Shown here in pieces: positions 24,575-35,830 of a stretch of 64,000 nucleotides of DNA. The notes beneath the pieces were generated by a model, which was given only the letters and a program-made list of their open reading frames with translations, was not told where the DNA came from and searched no databases. This DNA is from Melampsora larici-populina 98AG31 (lineage: Eukaryota > Basidiomycota > Pucciniomycetes > Pucciniales > Melampsoraceae): positions 236,726 through 300,725 of the forward strand of contig NW_006768818.1 of NCBI RefSeq assembly GCF_000204055.1. The letters are read 5' to 3'. The position numbers were made by a program, and so were the translations under genes. Every line of letters begins with the position of its first letter. The stretch's first letter is position 1.

Positions 24575-25051
24575 ATGCAAAGCGCGAAATTGAGGGTTGC
24601 AGGGATCTTCCCTTGCCTTGAGCTAAGATCGTCCAAGGCTGCTTTTATCTTGAAATTTTTCTGCGTTCCTCAATTCGAACAACTCGGGCACTGTTCCAGC
24701 ACATACTGCAGCCAAGTGTGCGCGCCACATCAAACTCGCGATGACCTGACGGGAGTCCTCGTCGGTTTGAATATCACTCCGCCCAGTTTACGGCCCGAGC
24801 TTGAGTTGTAAAGACTCGTGGTGTTGATTGCCGACTGCAATAAAAGCTGCATGCAATTCGAAGGACCCTCTTGGGATTGTCAAACATGCCGGAAGTCATG
24901 TTATGCCTTTGAGATCTGTCCTGCCACAAGTTTCAGCTTGACTCCTGAGCGCAGCATACTTAATCGCACACTTCTTACGTCCCCTATAGGCGATGCCATA
25001 TCCTCAAACGTGAAGCCGCACTTTTCCTTACCTTCAGGAGCGATTCTCCAT
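24575..25051 (+). pseudogene. Cys-rich ORF with one in-frame stop
   Basis: A single frame runs from ATG 24575 to a TAA at 24809-24811 and continues in frame to 25051. The second half reads ADCNKSCMQFEGPSWDCQTC, then RKSCYAFEICPA, six cysteines in about 35 residues. That spacing suggests an extracellular disulfide-rich domain. It may be the 5' part of the gene that starts downstream or a separate dead gene. The stop could also lie in an unrecognised intron. Confidence 0.35.
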
Positions 25052-25400
25052 TGAACTTTGACTCAGCCTCTCTCGCCGCGTAATCCCCAAATCCCTCAGG
25101 ACCCAGAACACTGTGACTGAAGCACCCTATACGTCCGGTTGGCCTGTTCGTAATTCATCTCAATCTTCAACAAAATTTCTGCGACTCGATGATTACTCGG
25201 ACACCCATCAAGCAGTATAATCGTGTCCCTAGGTGGTCTATTCTTGTAGCATATTTCTGGTTGTGGACCTCCGTACATGCCCAACCTCCACAACCCATTG
25301 GCATTAGTCAGTCCATATGTTACACGCTGATTCGATGGTGGAAGAACCTCCGATTAAATATGTGCTGATCATGCTTGAATCTCACAAAAATTTGAATTAG

Positions 25401-27394
25401 ATCTATGCGACTTGCCCCGTAAACCAGACTCGCAATTATGGAATCAACTTAAACTTGATCAATACATCCAAGGGTATCCCAATGGCCAAAATCTATCCGT
25501 CATTGTAAGTTGTAATTTCATCTAGGTTCCCGAAATAAAGCGTAGATGTACGCAGTTCTCGAGCGGTCCGTTGACTCTCGCAGGGCTGACCAACATGACC
25601 TAACATTGCCTCTTTTTCCTTCCTACACTAGGAATTTGCAAGGCAGAATGGAGCTGAGAACTTCCTTTGCGGTATCGGTGAGAAGTGTAACATTGGAGAA
25701 GTAAGTCCCCCAACTCCTTCGATAGTGTCTCAACCAATTTCGGTGACCCCTTCTAACCGCAATCGCTCCCAGCTCTGTCATCCAGTCCAAGGCCCAGCTT
25801 GGCATGTCTTGTTTGCCATACAGGAATGGAACATGTTTATGAACTCCGTATACATGGCCGTGGCTACTACCATGGATCTGGTCCGAGGTGAGTGTCACTG
25901 ATGACAGGCATTTCAGCGTGACAGCAAATGAACCGATATGTTGTTTTTGTACTTCCAGTCACAACAGCATCTTTATTGATGGATCTGTGAGCTCAGTGAT
26001 CTTGATGTTCACCTTAATTTTAATTCTCTTGAGAATGGGCGCAGCTGCTGATGATGCTCCTCTGAATCACTTTTTCTAGTACTGATCCGAACGAGAAAGA
26101 TGCCGGTTATGTGGATCCAATGTTTATCCTCAGCCTTTTGGGTGCATTTTTTGTATCTCTGTCACTTGGGGTATTCTATAGTCTTGCCACCATTGCCTAT
26201 AGCTCGTCTTGGTTCACCATCTCAGCACTTAGTGTGTTCCTCGGTATAGGAAGCACCCTCTCCTTTTCTGGGCTCCAAATTTCTACAATGGTCGAGCAAG
26301 AAAAGGCCATTGAAGAGACTGCTTTCAATAAGGTGAACGATTTGGGATCAACTTAACAATAGTATCCATGTTTCCTTCGCGCATCTGATCTTTTCTCTCT
26401 CTCCATTTTGATCAAAGTGGTCTCGTTTTGGCTACTACTTCAGCCAATGGGAAGATGCTATGCATCAGGGCATCACCCATAGCGTCAACGCCACGCTGCA
26501 CACTGGGATTTCTGATCTCGGACCGAGTGGCATCGTTCACTTTCTTGGAAATGGAAGCTTTTTTCAATCACACCCCAGAAAGACCTCAGCTGAGATCGAA
26601 CTTGGTCTCAAGGACGTTACTCAAATTCGAGCACTCGTGATCTTGCTTCGTTCCATGGTCAGCCCGGTTCCATTTTTGCGAAGCTTTCAAAAGCTGATTT
26701 CATCTTTTTCATCTTTTCTTGCCACGCTCTAGAATGCTTTCGTCACCCGGGGTAGTGTGAGTTTTTACGACGTTCAAATTATCACAGCTTTGTGCTGATG
26801 CCTCCACCTTTCATTTCGCAGGGACCCTGCACTGGCCGCGGAACAAATGGAGCTTGGGATGGAGATGATCACTTGTCATACTGTGGACCAGACAAAATGT
26901 TTGTACACAGATTCACCCGCTCATTTGATTTCATATATGTGGACCATTGACCCATCATCACAGTATGATGAACATAGTCATAGCAGATGGAAAGCATGCC
27001 AAGAACACATTTTTCAACGCAAAGGCAATTGCACTGAAATACAGTATCACCACTGAATATCTTACTGTAAACTCATGGACATGTCAGCAAAAGTATGGAA
27101 TCGGAGCTGACCCGTATGCGGGAACGTGAGCGACTGTTTCTGTGTTTTAGTCATCTGTATGGCTTATGTTTTTGATGATCCGATTCAGTGCGATGCCAAT
27201 GGACGTCTCTTCTGAATGTGTGGCCAATCTTCCCGTTTGTGACTGTACCGATCCAGGTAGGTGTATTGAAGATTCAAATTTTATGAGAAAAGACTGATCC
27301 TCTGAATCCCTCCTCCAACATAGAGATACGAAAAGCTATCAAAAAGCACGGGACTGTTCGTGCATGTCGAGATGTAGGAAAATTACCAATCTGA
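25401..27394 (+). CDS. Cys-rich membrane-associated protein (DUF7872-like family), 5' end unresolved
   Basis: Ten exons join in frame without a stop: 25401-25504, 25632-25700, 25773-25887, 25959-25986, 26080-26332, 26418-26657, 26733-26756, 26822-26898, 26964-27125, 27189-27256, with the last at 27324-27394. All introns are short GT-AG. Key blocks in order: LWNQLKLDQYIQGYPNGQN; ENFLCGIGEKCNIGE then LCHPVQGPAWHVLFAIQEWN; two hydrophobic helices within 26110-26280; AFVTRGS|GPCTGRGTNGAWDGDD and LSYCGPDKI; KYSITTEYL, CQQKYGIGADPYAGT and CVANLPVCDCTDPEIRKA. The Cys spacing and order resemble a family I associate with basidiomycetes and rusts (DUF7872). The name is from memory and needs a profile search. 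Upstream a phase-1 exon with the start codon is missing from my reading. Function unknown; secreted or endomembrane location inferred. Confidence 0.6.
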
Positions 27395-28325
27395 AAAGAT
27401 CCCTTGACCCATGCAGCCCTCGTCCCTTCTTCATAGATGGGCACAAATACAAACTTACCTCACACTCAGTTCATTCATTGAAGAAGGAGTATTTTATGCG
27501 TAGCTTATTCTATCTGGTTGTGGACTTCAGTTTTATTCATGATTCAATGGGGAAAATGGAAAATCATATTGGAGCCAAATTGACGACTTGAAACTCGATG
27601 AAAGCAGAAGAGAGATTACAAAAGTGATATAGCTTCAGTTTCCAAGTCTGAAATAAATCCGATGAAGGGCCCAAGGAGGACTCCCTTACATAACATAGAA
27701 AGAGTCCGAAAATCAAATTTGATTCAATCTCCTACACAAGTTGCACAAGCTTGCTAGCAAGTCATCCCTTTTATTGCAGATTGTTTAATGTGACAAACAT
27801 GCATAAAAATTGATCATACACAAAGCGCGCGCACATTTTCAAAATGTGTGCCAATGAAACATCCATACCAATCTTGGATTTCAAATGAGTATTTCAGAAA
27901 GTACAACCATCAAGTTGATCTAGAGAAGGTAGCCTTGATGTGGAGAACCCAAAGACTCCAGTTTATTCACCTTGTATCATCACACAAATGAGGGTTTCAC
28001 CAATAACAAGGAATTTCAAATTTTTTATATCAATATCCGTTAGTCAACTATCCAGCAAATCCTATGCAAAATCAGATCCTTCAGAGGCAATACCAGAACC
28101 ACTCCGCTCAAGAAAGGTGGTAGTGGTGTGGCAGTGGTGCAGTCCAAGGGTCCGCTATTGCCACCACAATATGTAGTGGTGACTACACACCACAGACCAG
28201 GGCCAGATTTTCCCATAGAGGAGGAACCACAGCGCAACCTGTTGGGGCTTGGGTTTCTCCGGTATCCAATGGGGTAATACAAACAAATATGTGGGTGCAG
28301 CCCAACCTAAGAAAGTCCCTATCAG
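27395..28325. other. Gene-free stretch downstream of the Cys-rich gene
   Basis: Contains the AACCGCTC-type repeat at 28086-28245 and otherwise nothing supported. Confidence 0.4.
28086..28245 (+). repeat. AACCGCTC-type short dispersed repeat, copy 3
   Basis: AATACCAGAACCACTCCGCT and the GGTGGTAGTGGTG/CACCACAATATGTAGTGG words parallel copy 1 (AATACCGCAACCGCTCTGCT...). Diverged. Confidence 0.5.
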
Positions 28326-28649
28326 CAAGGGTGCAACTATACTATACCGGTATAGGTATAGTTGGGTATAGTATTGTTTAAACCATACTATACTATACTG
28401 GGTATAGTATAGTTGAACTATACTTTACCCAACTATACTCAGTATAGTATCCTTTCACCAACTATACCTGGAAAAGTGTTATACATGTTTTCCATCAACT
28501 TATCCAACTATACTGTGCACAGTATAGTTTGGTATATCTGAGTATAGTTCATCTATACTATACCGAGTATAGTTCAAGTGCAGTATAGTTTGACTATACT
28601 ATACCAAGTATAGTCGAGTATAGTATAGTATAGTATAGTTGTAGCCTTG
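28326..28649. mobile_element. TATA-palindrome MITE (324 bp), 7-bp target duplication
   Basis: Ends CAAGGGTGCAACTATACTAT... and, inverted, CAAGGCTACAACTATACTAT: 22 bases with two mismatches. Flanked by CTATCAG (28319-28325 and 28650-28656). The interior is almost wholly made of CTATACTATA/TATAGTATAG words in both orientations and could fold into multiple hairpins. Confidence 0.8.
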
Positions 28650-28813
28650 CTATCAGTCCCTCTTGACAAGCAAGGGACTTATGGTTTATTCACCAAATTT
28701 GGCATGTGACAAGGCTGCCACTATACTATACCAGTATATTATACTGTTGGTATAGTATATTTCAACTATACTATGCTGAAAATATACTCAGTATATTTGG
28801 ATTTACCAAATAT

Positions 28814-29626
28814 TGTTAGAAAATGAGGATCACAAGCTCAACGCTGTAGATCTACGACAGGAACCTTTTAAAAGGTTTAACAAGAACTTATCAGTTCGTG
28901 TTGACAAGACACACTCATGAGGCAATGAAAAGACACGAGTTCTAAACTCGGACAGACCTGAAAGACAAGGAGGATTATAGATAAGAAGTTTAGAATCTTT
29001 TTCCTTAATCAGCAAAAGAGAAAAAGAAAATAAGCCCCATACAACACACCTTTTAAAAGGTTTAACAAGAACTTATCAGTTCGTGTTGACAAGACACACT
29101 GAGGCAATGAAAAGACACGAGTTCTAAACTCGGACAGACCTGAAAGACAAGGAGGATTATAGATAAGAACTAGTAGAGTGAAGATGTATGAGGTAGAAGA
29201 GAAACGTGAGTTTTTAGTAAGATAGTAAAGAAGAGAAAAAGAAATTGGCAATAACTCACGTTTAGAATCTTTTTCCTTAATGAGGGAAAAAGATCTAAAT
29301 GTGAGGAGAGGCTTGGTTATAAGTAAAAACAACAAATGGCAATTTTGAGAATCAGAAACACTACGTCCACATTCTAAATAAACTACCAGTCCCAATCCGG
29401 TAATTTCTTCTAATGTTTCCATAACGTGATTAGTTCACCAATCCCAATGCGGTCAATCCTTCTACACAACAACTCAACCTCTTGACCACGTATTCTAAAT
29501 TGACTTGTTTGATTCTAATTTGTTCACAGTGCATTTCTTACCATCCTCACTACACTAGCTTAAGTTAACCTGAATACTACTCCCTGACCTTCATTGGTTT
29601 TGACCAATCCACAATTTACTCCAACA
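28814..29626 (-). repeat. 3' LTR (813 bp)
   Basis: 813 bp, near identical to 32373-33182. A roughly 120-bp unit that starts CCTTTTAAAAGGTTTAAC occurs twice inside the LTR (about 28863 and 29050), and CTTTTTCCTTAAT follows each block. Confidence 0.95.
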
Positions 29627-29638
29627 CACCCCCTCAAG
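29627..29638 (-). other. Polypurine tract
   Basis: On the coding strand CTTGAGGGGGTG directly abuts the LTR start TGTTGG, the expected plus-strand priming site. Confidence 0.85.
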
Positions 29639-29648
29639 ACCAATGAGG

Positions 29649-32314
29649 TCACTTGATTCCCAATTTGCTCCTAAGTTTGGTGAACTGCTGCTTGCCAAGA
29701 GCTACTGTGAGTAAGTCAGCAACCATCTCTTCAGTTGGACAGTGTTTAAGAGAAATGTCACCCCAGCTGACAGCTTTGTGAATCCAATGAAAGTTAATCT
29801 CATTATTCCAGGTTCAAATGTGAAACATTGATCTGTTGATACGGCAAATGGTACCAAGATTATTGCTATGAAGAATAGCATGATTTTGTTTACATGACAG
29901 TTAACACTGGTCCATACATTCTCCTTGAGCAGTGAGTTCATTTTCTCATTGCAAGCTTGTTGCCAATTAAGGGAGTTACATGCTAACACGTCTTCCTTGT
30001 ACAACTTTGTATCAGGTATTGCATTAGATGCTTTGTAGTTGATGTCATTTTGAGTTTGGTTTGATTGTTGAACAACAGTCGGTGAGATTGAATATTGAGT
30101 TGGAGAATGGTTTATGTTCACAGGGGTATCAGTGATTTTGTTTGAAATAGGATGGACTACTGGAGAAGGATTGGATGATGATGAGATAGGAGTGCATCTG
30201 GAGATCGGGTAAGCCACTTGAGTTCCAAAAGTAGGTTTAATGGTTGTAGAATGATTTGGTGATGGATCAAGTTGGTCTTTTTGATGATTAGTATGGTTAA
30301 ATTGATTGTATGGATAGTGATTGTTATCATCAGATTGATAGTTTTGATGGTGATCGCGATTAGACATTGATTCTTTTTGATGGGATGGTGAAATTTGATC
30401 GACAGAAGGTCTATCAATATTATTAGCCGAGGTGTTGTTTTGAGTAGATTGAGGCGTTAACAATCGAGTAGAAGGAATTTGAATTTGGGTTTGAGATGGT
30501 TGAAATAGTTTTTTATCTGAATGAATGATTTGGTTTGAGTCGGGATTAGGAGACGGTGATAAGTTGATTGATTTATTGTTGCCAGTCAAGGGAGATGCTG
30601 AAGAATCACTTGTTTTAAAGTTTTCTACTTGAGTCGCTACACCATCAAGACTACCATGTTTAATCATTGAATTCAGATAGGTTTGACTTTGAGGACCTCG
30701 ACGATGATGGATGATTGAGTGAGAGTGCGAATTTGAGGCTTGATTGATTTCAGGTTTGACCGATCTTACTGGATCCATGAGTACATTCATAAGTCCGGTA
30801 TCAAGAATAAAGCCATTGAAAAGAGCTAATCCATTTCGAACTAAAGCAAAGCACATAGGATCTGTACAATCATAGACTTCTCTAACCCCCTTCTTCTTCA
30901 GATTCCCTCCGGCTATTGAATTCTTGCTTAGCTCAGGAACATACAAACAATCAGTAAGTTCAAAAATTGTTCCATCACCAGCCTTCAAGAGAACTTTCCC
31001 TATGCTTTCAACAGCTAGAGATACACCCCCTCCAGCTAACTTAAGTCTTCGATTTGAGTCCTCAACAGGTCGTAAGCTGTCAGGAACAAAGATGCTTGAT
31101 GTATTAAACATATGATGGGTGGCGCCGGTGTCGTGTAATGCCCAAATAGAGTTATCAGAAGACATAGCATTTGTCAAGTTGGCGGAAGTGGAATCGTCCA
31201 GAGAGATCACCTTGAAGCTGGTGTGAAGGGACATTCTCTCGAGGCTTTCGGCAACCATGTTTGCGGAGGGAGTAACCCTCTTCATACCTCTGACTTGAGG
31301 ATTTGAGAGTGAAGCATTAGGATTGAAATTGGATCGTTGACGTCCAGTGGTTCTGTTAGCACGTCGACAAGCAAGAAAGTCGTCACGTTCCTTAAAGTTT
31401 TGCGGCTTAGACCAGCACATATCTGCTGGATGGGGTCCCTTGCACATAGACTCAGTACATTCGAATCGCTGACCTCTAGACACAGTGTTAGCTGATAGTT
31501 CGGCTGGTCTAGCTTCACGGGTAGCCTCCGTGGAAAAATTATGACGAGTGTCATAGTCACGTAGGTATTTGACAACATCACGACGAGTTAAGGGTGAGAC
31601 GGTGGAATGGATGAATTCCACGGTAGAATCCGAAAGACGATCGATAGAATCAATTAGACGAAGGGCAGATTGAGCATCGTCCATCTTGCCACCGTAACGA
31701 GTGAATTCAATGAATAAATTCTCGAATTTGTCCAGATATCCCGACAACGTGTCTCCTCGTGAGATGGTGATAACACTGAGAGACTTGGAGATAGAAGCTA
31801 AGCGTTGGGCATTAATCAAGAAATGTCTTTCCTTCAAGAAAGACCACAAGATGAAAGGATCATGGAGAATGGAATTTGGATCCTCTGGATCTGTTAACCA
31901 ATTTATTGCTTGACAGTGGTTCGGCTTATCTAATCTATTAAGTATATAATTGACAATCACCTTCTTAGTCTTAAGAACCTTATCGGAAGTAAGTTCTTTG
32001 TCAACAAAATCTTTGACAATGACGTAGTGGTGAAGTTCAAGAGTTTCCAGATTGTCATAGACAGATCGCTTCCAGGTTGGGTAGTTGCCGTCTTCAAGAT
32101 CATCCGTCACTTTGAATTTGCTCAAGGCATTGTTCAATTGCTGGCCATAACGCTGAAGTGCGTTTCCAAACACCGACATAGGTTCTTCGTTGGACATGCT
32201 ACTGGAATCAGGTAAACGAGCAGTTTGAGCTGATGAGGAAGACGATGAATTTGACTCTTCTTCGGTATCGGTTAATGATATCTCTTCTGAGAATTCTGAC
32301 GACGGAGTTGACAT
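29649..32314 (-). pseudogene. Copia gag-protease polyprotein with integrase and RT deleted
   Basis: ATG at 32314 opens an 870-codon frame to 29702. Residues about 60-330 are a Copia-type Gag (FKVTDDLEDGNYPTWKRSV). Around residue 395 the aspartic protease motif WALHDTGATHHM appears, followed by a remnant of the pre-integrase zone. A long Ser/Asn/Gln-rich linker follows where the integrase should be. It then reads QQACNEKMNSLLKENVWTSV, the first residues of the RT domain, and jumps out of frame. In another frame the extreme RNase H tail is present (FHI*TWNNEINFHWIHKAV, then HCPTEEMVADLLTVALGKQQ), ending at 29649. Two internal deletions therefore created a shortened but largely open gene. Confidence 0.9.
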
Positions 32315-32352
32315 AAATCGGGTTAAGACAGAATTGATTATGAGGTTTCGTT

Positions 32353-32372
32353 GATCGAACCTCTCGCTACCA
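32353..32372 (-). other. Primer-binding site, initiator-tRNA-Met 3' end type
   Basis: TGGTAGCGAGAGGTTCGATC lies immediately after the 5' LTR. It begins with the complement of CCA and resembles the acceptor and T-arm of an initiator methionine tRNA (...GAUCGAAACC...GCUACCA in fungi). Confidence 0.75.
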
Positions 32373-33182
32373 TGTTAGAAAATGAGGATCACAAGCTCGA
32401 CGCTGTAGATCTACGACAGGAACCTTTTAAAAGGTTTAACAAGAACTTATCAGTTCGTGTTGACAAGACACACTGAGGCAATGAAAAGACACGAGTTCTA
32501 AACTCGGACAGACCTGAAAGACAAGGAGGATTATAGATAAGAAGTTTAGAATCTTTTTCCTTAATCAGCAAAAGAGAAAAAGAAAATAAGCCCCATACAA
32601 CACACCTTTTAAAAGGTTTAACAAGAACTTGTCAGTTCGTGTTGACAAGACACACTGAGGCAATGAAAAGACACGAGTTCTAAACTCGGACAGACCTGAA
32701 AGACAAGGAGGATTATAGATAAGAACTAGTAGAGTGAAGATGTATGAGGTAGAAGAGAAACGTGAGTTTTTAGTAAGATAGTAAAGAAGAGAAAAAGAAA
32801 TTGGCAATAACTCACGTTTAGAATCTTTTTCCTTAATGAGGGAAAAAGATCTAAATGTGAGGAGAGGCTTGGTTATAAGTAAAAACAACAAATGGCAATT
32901 TTGAGAATCAGAAACACTACGTCCACATTCTAAATAAACTACCAGTCCCAATCCGGTAATTTCTTCTAATGTTTCCATAACGTGATTAGTTCACCAATCC
33001 CAATGCGGTCAATCCTTCTACACAACAACTCAACCTCTTGACCACGTATTCTAAATTGACTTGTTTGATTCTAATTTGTTCACAGTACATTTCTTACCAT
33101 CCTCACTACACTAGCTTAAGTTAACCTGAATACTACTCCCTGACCTTCATTGGTTTTGACCAATCCACAATTTACTCCAACA
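32373..33182 (-). repeat. 5' LTR (810 bp)
   Basis: Partner of 28814-29626. It lacks three bases near 32474 that are present in the other copy. Confidence 0.95.
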
Positions 33183-33519
33183 AATATACCTGCAAGACAC
33201 CCATACAAGTCTTTGACAAATTTTTCTGAATATACTGCAGTATATTTCAATTATACCATGTATATTTTGACTGTACTATAGTATATTTGGAGATATACTA
33301 TACCAAGTATATTTCAGACCCAGTATATTATGGTGCAGTATAGATTGGCAAGCTATGAGGGACATTTTAGACATTCTCACTGTTAGTGTCTATTTGAATT
33401 AATCTTTATTTTGGTTTCTTTGATCTTTTCCTTTTCATTTGATTTGATTCTGACTTCTGGAGTTGGTGGTGAGGTCCAGACTGTTAAAAATATGTTGACA
33501 CTGCAAACATTATTCAGCT

Positions 33520-33790
33520 TCCCCAAGTGGGCAGGAAAAAATGACTGGGAGTATCATTTAAATGATCTATCACTTCACACCTGAGCCATACCACCCGCAC
33601 TACATATGTGTGGCAGGCTCAGTGGATAGGGTGGTATCATGTACATACAGTTTTGCTCAGTCATCTGTTCATCAGTATAAGTTATGCATATGTAATACAT
33701 GCTGTAACATTTTCAGGTTGACAAAAGCATTCAAACAATTGACTACATACACTGACTCAATAACCACATGTAACACCCTTTCTGTTACTG
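33520..33790 (+). repeat. Dispersed repeat, partner of 721-990
   Basis: Shares CTGAGCCATA, CACTACATATGTG, GTAATACATGCTGTAAC and TTGACTACATA in order with the left copy. Confidence 0.7.
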
Positions 33791-35132
33791 GGAAATAGCT
33801 CCAACAATATTGCCAGAGCAGCTAAGGATGATATGTTGTGAATTTTTGGGACAATTTTTTCAAAGTCAACAAAGTTACATGTGGTATAACATGTGATTTA
33901 TTTATTCTGATGGGCAAGAAACTGAGCTGACCTGTATGTACATGATAGACAACTATTAACTTAGCTTGCTGCACATATGTAGTGTGGGTGTTATGTCTCA
34001 GGTGTGCAGTATTGGATCCTTTTATGGCAAACTGTACTATTAATCATTCTCCTCTTCCAACTTGAGGAAGTTGAATGATGTTCACAGTGTGATTTTACTG
34101 ATATTTTTTTATAAAAAATTGGCCTGATTTTTTCAAAAAATACACAAGAAAAATTCAAACTTGAAAACCCTTGATTTTCCAGTGCCTCACAGTTTTGCAC
34201 AAGAATGCAGTGCACTGCAGTTGACCACACACCAGAGTTCATCCATTCTGTTGCGGCTTGAGAACTACCAGACTGCATGATTAGGATGTAAGGTTTTGAG
34301 AGCTAGGAGTAAACAGATGGAATGAAAAGATGGGGCAAAATGTATTGGAAAACAAGGATAGCAAAAAGAAGAGAAAGTTGAGGAGAAACTGAGTTATAGA
34401 CAGCCTTTTTCTTCCATCAAGTTGTGTTGGATCAACCTAGTGGGTAATCATGTCATAGCAATTGCACTCAAAAAAAATCAAAAGAAAGAGGAAAGCAAAC
34501 ATACCCGGTCAACTTGGAGATTTGAGGGACCCTATGCCAAAGTCCGATTAAGCTGGATGTGCAAAGTCAACATATATTGCATCCATTCCTATCTTGAGGT
34601 GGATGCAAGTCAGATGGTTGAGGAGGAAACTTTCTAAATGGAGTCTTGGGAAGACTTCCTAAAATTGCCCCCAGTTCCCTTAGGAGAAGAAAACTCCTCT
34701 CAAGTAAGTCCTACCAGCTCCTAGTACCTAGTCTAACCTAAGACCCATGATACCTTCATGTGTGGTGTGGGGAGGGCCCCAAAGGCAGATGAGCCACGGA
34801 ATAGGCCCAGAGACCTTTCCCGTGAGTCACCACCTGTGGGGTGAGAACAAACCTGAGAAGGTAAGACTTCTCAACCTGGGATGGTGGGCGGTTTTTTGAA
34901 ACAAAATTCCTCAAAGGAGAAATTCGAAGAGAGAAACTTGCTGAGTGGAATCTAAGATGCAGTTAATGGAAGTGTAGAATTGGGAGAGGAGCGAGGAAAT
35001 TTTTTTCCCTCTCCTTTCCCCCTCCTTCCAAAACTCACTTGCCGATGGATGTCAGTCTTTGGGTCTGCATCACATCTGCGCGTGACATATTGTCGCATCT
35101 GTGATCCCTCCCCTCTCAGGAATGGACCTCAT

Positions 35133-35374
35133 TTATGGTTCTCAAACCTGTGCAAGAACTGTGCAAGACCGACGTGCAAGATCTGTGCAAGATTTCTTGC
35201 ACCAATCTTGCGCATTAAATTCTTTGACAACCCCAGCTATTTTGTTCCAACTGGTACAAAAACTGTGCAAGACCGACGTGCAAGATCTGTGCAAGATCTG
35301 TGCAAGTTCTATTTGTCTTGCACAGAAGTTGCTCAAAACTTGCACGAATTTTTGCATAGGTTTGAGAACCATAA
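35133..35374. repeat. Small TIR element with GTGCAAG tandem words
   Basis: TTATGGTTCTCAAACCTGTG at the left is inverted at the right (CATAGGTTTGAGAACCATAA). The interior repeats GTGCAAGACCGACGTGCAAG and ATCTGTGCAAG several times. No target duplication identified. Confidence 0.65.
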
Positions 35375-35485
35375 TTGTACCTTCTTTTTTTTCTTTTTTT
35401 TGAACACTAGCCAGTATTTGAGCCATAAAAACTCAACATAAGTCCCTATGGATGGACCTAACCACCAACATGGTGTGGTCAGGTC

Positions 35486-35722
35486 TATAATGTATAGGAC
35501 AATAAGTTTGTCAGTTTGTACTCCAAAGCTTCAGCTTCCACAGTGGTTAATTGCATTACCTATAATGTATAGGACAATAAGTTCGTCAGTTCGTACTCTG
35601 AAGCTGCAGCTTCCACAGTGGTTGAGGTAAGGAAGCTTCTGCCGGAGACAAACAGAAAGACTACAACAAATACAGTTGTACAAACACGTGACCTGCTGTG
35701 GCGCAGTTGTGTACTCTCAACC
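35486..35722 (-). repeat. 3' LTR (237 bp)
   Basis: Contains an internal duplication (TATAATGTATAGGACAATAAG...CTTCCACAGTGGTT) in two tandem copies. A purine run (GGGGGGG on the coding strand, 35723-35727) sits just outside as the likely polypurine tract. The expected first LTR base T is read as G here. Confidence 0.9.
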
Positions 35723-35830
35723 CCCCCACGACTAGACACAGCACCTCTCTTCTCAACAACAAAAAATAAGGAGAAAAAAACAAACAAAACACACAAAATA
35801 AAAAATTGATAAAAGATAAAGATAAAAAAA

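Larger units (their letters stand above)
28814..33182 (-). mobile_element. Young non-autonomous Copia LTR retrotransposon, TSD AATAT
   Basis: LTRs at 28814-29626 and 32373-33182 begin TGTTAG and end CCAACA on the plus strand and are flanked by AATAT (28809-28813, 33183-33187). They differ by about three substitutions and one 3-bp indel, so the insertion is recent. Coding is on the minus strand. The primer-binding site and polypurine tract abut the LTRs. Gag and protease are present, but the integrase core and nearly all of RT-RNase H are deleted, so it needs proteins from a complete relative. Confidence 0.95.
28710..33352. mobile_element. Second TATA-palindrome element, split by a Copia insertion
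   Basis: Left part 28710-28813 begins CAAGGCTGCCACTATACTAT. The right part from 33183 to about 33352 continues TATA-rich sequence and ends GTATAGATTGGCAAGCTATG. Without the retrotransposon the element would be about 270 bp. The TIR match is looser than in the neighbouring copy, and the right border is approximate. Confidence 0.55.
33188..35480. other. Gene-free stretch with repeat remnants
   Basis: Holds the partner of the 721-990 repeat (33520-33790) and the small TIR element 35133-35374. No other feature supported. Confidence 0.4.

Noticed and set aside
29009..29422. 137-codon ORF repeated at 32565-32978
   Set aside because: It lies wholly in the Copia LTR and is duplicated because the LTR is. 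No independent gene.
34980..35441. Overlapping ORFs of 94-153 codons with Cys/Arg-rich repeats
   Set aside because: The reading is produced by the GTGCAAG tandem words of the small TIR element. All frames on both strands give similar repeats.
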